Positions 61,372-64,000 of a DNA stretch of 64,000 nucleotides are shown here, one piece after another. Source of the stretch: Lycorma delicatula. Lineage: Eukaryota > Arthropoda > Insecta > Hemiptera > Fulgoridae. Made by a program: the position numbers and the translations under genes. The stretch covers positions 197,110,034 through 197,174,033 of the forward strand of contig NC_134456.1 in the NCBI RefSeq assembly GCF_047948215.1, in the 5' to 3' direction. Position 1 is the stretch's first letter. Every line of letters starts with the position of its first letter. The notes beneath the pieces were generated by a model. The model was not told the origin of the DNA, searched no databases, and worked only from the letters and a program-made list of their open reading frames with translations.

Positions 61372-61495
61372 GGTCGTCGGTCGTCGGTCGTCGGTCGTCG
61401 GTCGTCGGTCGTCGGTCGTCGGTCGTCGGTCGTCGGTCGTCGGTCGTCGGTCATCGGTCATCGGTCATCGGTCATCGGTCATCGGTCATCGGTCA
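61372..61495. repeat. Heptamer tandem block, GGTCGTC then GGTCATC
   Basis: About eleven GGTCGTC units (61372-61453) pass into about six GGTCATC units. The seven-base period breaks the triplet rhythm. GGTCATC returns briefly at about 61756-61783. Confidence 0.93.
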
Positions 61496-61790
61496 TCGTC
61501 CATCGTCATGGTCATCGTCGCCGCCACCGTCGCCGACCTCGTCCCCGCTGCCGTCGCCACTGTCGTCGTAGTCGTCACTGTCACCGTCCTCGTCGTCGTA
61601 GTCGCCGTCTTCGTCGTCGTAGTCGCCGTCTTCGTCGTCATCGTCGACGTCATAGTGGTCGTCATCGTGGTCATCGTGGTCGTCATCGTGGTCGTCATCG
61701 TGGTCATCGTGGTCATCGTGGTCATCGTGGTCATCGTGGTCATCGTGGTCATCTTGGTCATCGGTCATCGGTCATCGGTCATGGTCGTCG

Positions 61791-61831
<41 letters not shown>

Positions 61832-61856
61832 GTCGTCGTCATCGTCATCGTCATCG

Positions 61857-61891
<35 letters not shown>

Positions 61892-61985
61892 GCCGCCGTC
61901 ACCGCTGTCGTCGTAGTCGCCGTCCCCGTCACCGTCCTCGTCGTCGTAGTTGTCGTCGTCGTCGTCGCCGCCCCGTCGCCTGTTA

Positions 61986-62379
61986 GTATACTTTTTTTAT
62001 TTATTTTAAAGTTTTCTCTTTCCATTTTTAGTTTTGCTGAAAATCTTACAAATATTTTTTTGAAAATCTCTAGGGTATTCTTTGCCCGGGTCTTAGTATA
62101 ACCCGACAACCACTAGGTGACCATACGTTATTTCTAATTTTTCTCTAAAATATTCTTGGCCCAGGTTTTAGCATTACTCGACAAATATTTATCTGAAAAA
62201 ATGTCCAAAGTCCAAATCGAGTGAATATCCCGTTAGTATAGTTAGAAATGGAGAAAACTTTTCAGTATTTTTTTCCCCGCGTTGATTAAATATTTCAGTA
62301 CATATTATATAATACATATTAAAAATTACACCATTCGACACGATTGGATCACTTCATTCGAGCACTTTTCTCCAGTCAA
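61986..62379. other. AT-rich stretch with a diverged direct repeat
   Basis: CTCTAGGGTATTCTTTGCCC... (62068-62109) and CTCTAAAATATTCTTGGCCC... (62143-62184) are diverged copies about 75 bp apart, both running to ...CGACAA. No gene seen. Confidence 0.6.
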
Positions 62380-62763
62380 AAATCAAAATAATTCTATGTT
62401 TAATCCGTATCAGACACCACAATAACCTAATTGTAACAAAAACTATAATCCAAAAAATCCAAATATTCAAATGTTTACAGAAATCCCAATTCCTTTATAA
62501 TTACCCACAATTTAATTATTCATAACCAAATTTTTATCAACGTCCAGACTTTCAAAACCCTAACCAAAGACCTCAATTCAAAAGCACACAAGAAACGTCA
62601 ATGAGCATTAAAAAAAAAATTCAGTATAACCTCCAAATAAATACCTCAAATTATATCAGATATCAGGAAATAAAGCTAAAGACGAACATAGGAACAGTTT
62701 CTCAATTACGAATTTGTATACAGAAATAAAAACTGCATAATCCCCCTTAAGAAATAAAAAATT
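62380..62763 (+). pseudogene. Possible gag-like retroelement remnant
   Basis: Across frames the translation is rich in Asn, Pro, Gln, Phe and Tyr: FNPYQTPQ, NPKNPNIQ, then FYQRPDFQNPNQRPQFKSTQ and ETSMSIKK. Such Asn/Pro/Gln stretches before a SMS phrase resemble the middle of arthropod Ty3/gypsy Gag proteins. Stops and frameshifts are frequent. The assignment rests on composition and a loose phrase, so it is tentative. Confidence 0.35.
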
Positions 62764-63115
62764 AGTATGTAATAAACCAATCCATCGGGTTGGTCTAGTA
62801 GTTAAACTTGTCATGCAAATCAGCTGATTTCGAAATCGAGAGTTCTAAGGTTCAATCCTAGTATGTTACTTTTATACGGATTTCAATGCTATTCAATACT
62901 AGATCGTGGATACCGGTGTTCTTTTGTGGTTGGGTTTCATTTATTTTGTGGTTGGGTTTCAATTAATCACGCATTTCAGGAGTGGTCGACCTGCGACTGT
63001 ACAAGACTACACTTCATTTACATTCATACATATCATTCTCGGTCATCCTCTGAAGTAATACCTCTGGGTTGTTCCGGAGGTTAAACAGAAAAAGAGTAGA
63101 GTATGTACTAAACCA
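62764..63115 (+). mobile_element. SINE-1 copy with target duplications and inner duplication
   Basis: AGTATGTAATAAACCA (62764-62779) and AGTATGTACTAAACCA (63100-63115) match at 15 of 16 positions. The head has an excellent A box (TTGGTCTAGTAGTTAAACTT) and a B box GGTTCAATCCTAG. Inside the body, TTTTGTGGTTGGGTTTCA occurs twice in a row (about 62922-62962), a local tandem duplication that other copies lack. Confidence 0.92.
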
Positions 63116-63589
63116 GTTTGCATAAACCCGAAAAATAATATTAACAATAAAAAATGTAATACGTTGCCAAATAAAAATGATAATAACAAATAAATATAAG
63201 AAGAAATATAGAAATGAGAAGAGTTAATAATAAGAATAATATTAACAGAAATATGTTGTTAAATATAAGTGATAATTAAAGTCGGAAGAAAATTAATAAC
63301 TATAATGAGAAGAAATATAGTAGTCGTAATAAGAAAAGTAATTGTGTTAATGGTAACACTATACTCCCGAATAAAAATTATGAAAATAAAAATAAGAAGA
63401 AAAATTGTAGTAATATTAATAATTATAAGAAAAATATTGACAGAAACAAGTTGCCGAATATAATGAAAAATAATGTTATGAAGATGGTAAACCCTGATAC
63501 AGTAATAAACAAAACGCAAAAATATTAGCTAAATAGTTCAAAAAAACTACTAAATTGTGAAGAACCCACAGAACTTTTCCAGATTGACA
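63116..63589 (+). other. Asn/Lys-codon-rich stretch, unassigned
   Basis: One frame reads long Asn/Lys-rich runs with a recurring LPN phrase (NTLPNKNDNN near 63160, NTILPNKNYENK near 63350, RNKLPNIMKNN near 63445). It may be a degenerate tandem repeat or a continuation of the gag-like remnant split by the SINE. The minus-strand frames there are AT noise. Confidence 0.3.
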
Positions 63590-64000
63590 CACACACACTT
63601 ATCAAATCAAACCAAAACCAAATAACCCACCTGCACTAAAAGAACTAAACTAAGCATTAAAAGAAATGAAAAATCACAAAGCAAGCGGGGAAGGCCAGAC
63701 AGTGGTAGAACTTTGGAAATACTCTCCTCCAAGGAGACCTAGAAAATCTCCAAAAAATCTGGAAAGAAAAATTACCTAAACACTGGACTACTGCACTCAT
63801 ACACCCACTAAGCAAGAAAGGGGACAAAACCAACCCCGAAAACTAGAATTTCACTATTAGATTGCACATATAAAATACTCTCAGACTTATAGACCATCAA
63901 TGTTGAAAATAATACGAAACCTAGGATTACACCAGAAATATCAGAACCATTCCTAATCAAAACAGGTTTAAGACAAGGAGATGGACTATCCCCACTGATC
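63590..64000 (+). pseudogene. RTE-type LINE reverse transcriptase, cut by window end
   Basis: The plus strand reads ALKEMKNHKASGEGQTVVEL, then after a frame change GDLENLQKIWKEKLPKHWTT, ALIHPLSKKGDKTNPEN, and SEPFLIKTGLRQGDGLSPLI. The HKASGEG, W...HPLxKKGDK and GLRQGDxLSPL phrases are typical of RTE-like RTs, fingers to palm. A TAG follows PEN where YRGISLL is expected; only CTYKILS-like remains are left, so part of the palm (motif A) is deleted. The YADD box would lie beyond the window. Confidence 0.8.

Larger units (their letters stand above)
59404..61985. repeat. GC-rich trinucleotide-based satellite, 2.6 kb
   Basis: Almost every triplet is GTC, GCC, ATC or CCG-type on the left, GAC, GGC or GAT in the middle, and GTC/ATC-type again on the right. 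Sub-arrays: mixed triplets (59404-59700), a 15-bp unit (about 59703-59775), a 24-bp unit with TCGTTGTCGT (about 59865-59960), 57-bp units in both orientations (59975-61320), heptamers (61372-61495), then 9- and 6-bp GTCATCGTG/CATCGT units to 61,880. The edges are abrupt against AT-rich DNA. Frames are open on both strands because the array is nearly free of TA dinucleotides. A protein is unlikely. Confidence 0.95.

Noticed and set aside
59395..61461. A 688-codon minus-strand frame rich in Asp/Gly
   Set aside because: The same composition effect; GAC/GGC triplets read as Asp/Gly. No domain, and the sequence mirrors the satellite units.
59372..62101. A 909-codon open frame (Ser/Pro-rich, then Ala/Thr-rich, then Val-rich)
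   Set aside because: Frames are open on both strands because the satellite is nearly free of TA dinucleotides. The amino-acid character flips exactly where the DNA repeat inverts or changes period, and the AT-rich ends add unrelated residues.
1..64000. CRISPR arrays, bacterial operons or prophage
   Set aside because: No regularly spaced short repeats with unique spacers and no prokaryotic gene organisation; the window is animal repeat DNA.

Overview
The window is AT-rich, repeat-dominated animal nuclear DNA. Its repeat content is typical of an insect: tRNA-headed SINEs, Jockey-, R1- and RTE-type LINE remains, Tc1/mariner transposons, a Helitron scrap and many (TA)n tracts. A hemipteran is my best guess, but the sequence does not fix the species. 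I find no intact host gene, no true tRNA or rRNA gene and no CRISPR. Every recognisable coding stretch is a decayed transposable-element gene.

Layout. 1-15.6 kb: AT-rich DNA with two Jockey-type LINE remnants (2.2-3.0 kb +, 6.2-8.7 kb -) and two SINE-1 copies (1.6 and 8.8 kb). 15.6-18.1 kb: a full-length but broken mariner with terminal inverted repeats, then a Helitron fragment. 21.0-27.8 kb: an R1-type LINE fragment, a GC-rich insertion with 15-bp target duplications and an internal inverted repeat, and a Jockey-type ORF1 with a GC-rich leader. 27.8-43.4 kb: mostly AT-rich spacer with microsatellites, a Jockey scrap, tRNA-like SINE-2 pieces and a non-coding repeat. 43.4-51.7 kb: a cluster of two R1-type LINEs, a transposase scrap, two striking perfect hairpins, an inverted pair of a non-coding repeat and a second full-length mariner. 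52.3-59.3 kb: SINE-1 copies, two RTE-type LINE tails, an R1 tail and a foldback element. 59.4-62.0 kb: a GC-rich trinucleotide satellite. 62.4-64.0 kb: possible gag-like remains, a SINE-1 copy and the start of an RTE-type reverse transcriptase that runs off the window.

The most unusual object is the satellite at 59,404-61,985. Its core is a near-palindrome of about 1.3 kb. Eleven 57-bp units on the left face eleven reverse-complement units on the right, and the marker hexamers are mirror-symmetric to the base about position 60,645.5. The arms differ from each other by arm-specific changes that look like CpG transitions, so this is not a simple read-foldback copy. A heptamer tandem block follows, then more triplet DNA. 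The long open frames across it are a by-product of composition.

The elements are not a pathway. They are layered insertions. SINE-1 copies carry target duplications, as expected from LINE-type integration. A tail shared by SINE-2 and two separate places may point to a partner LINE. All family calls rest on motifs I read in translation, without any database search.
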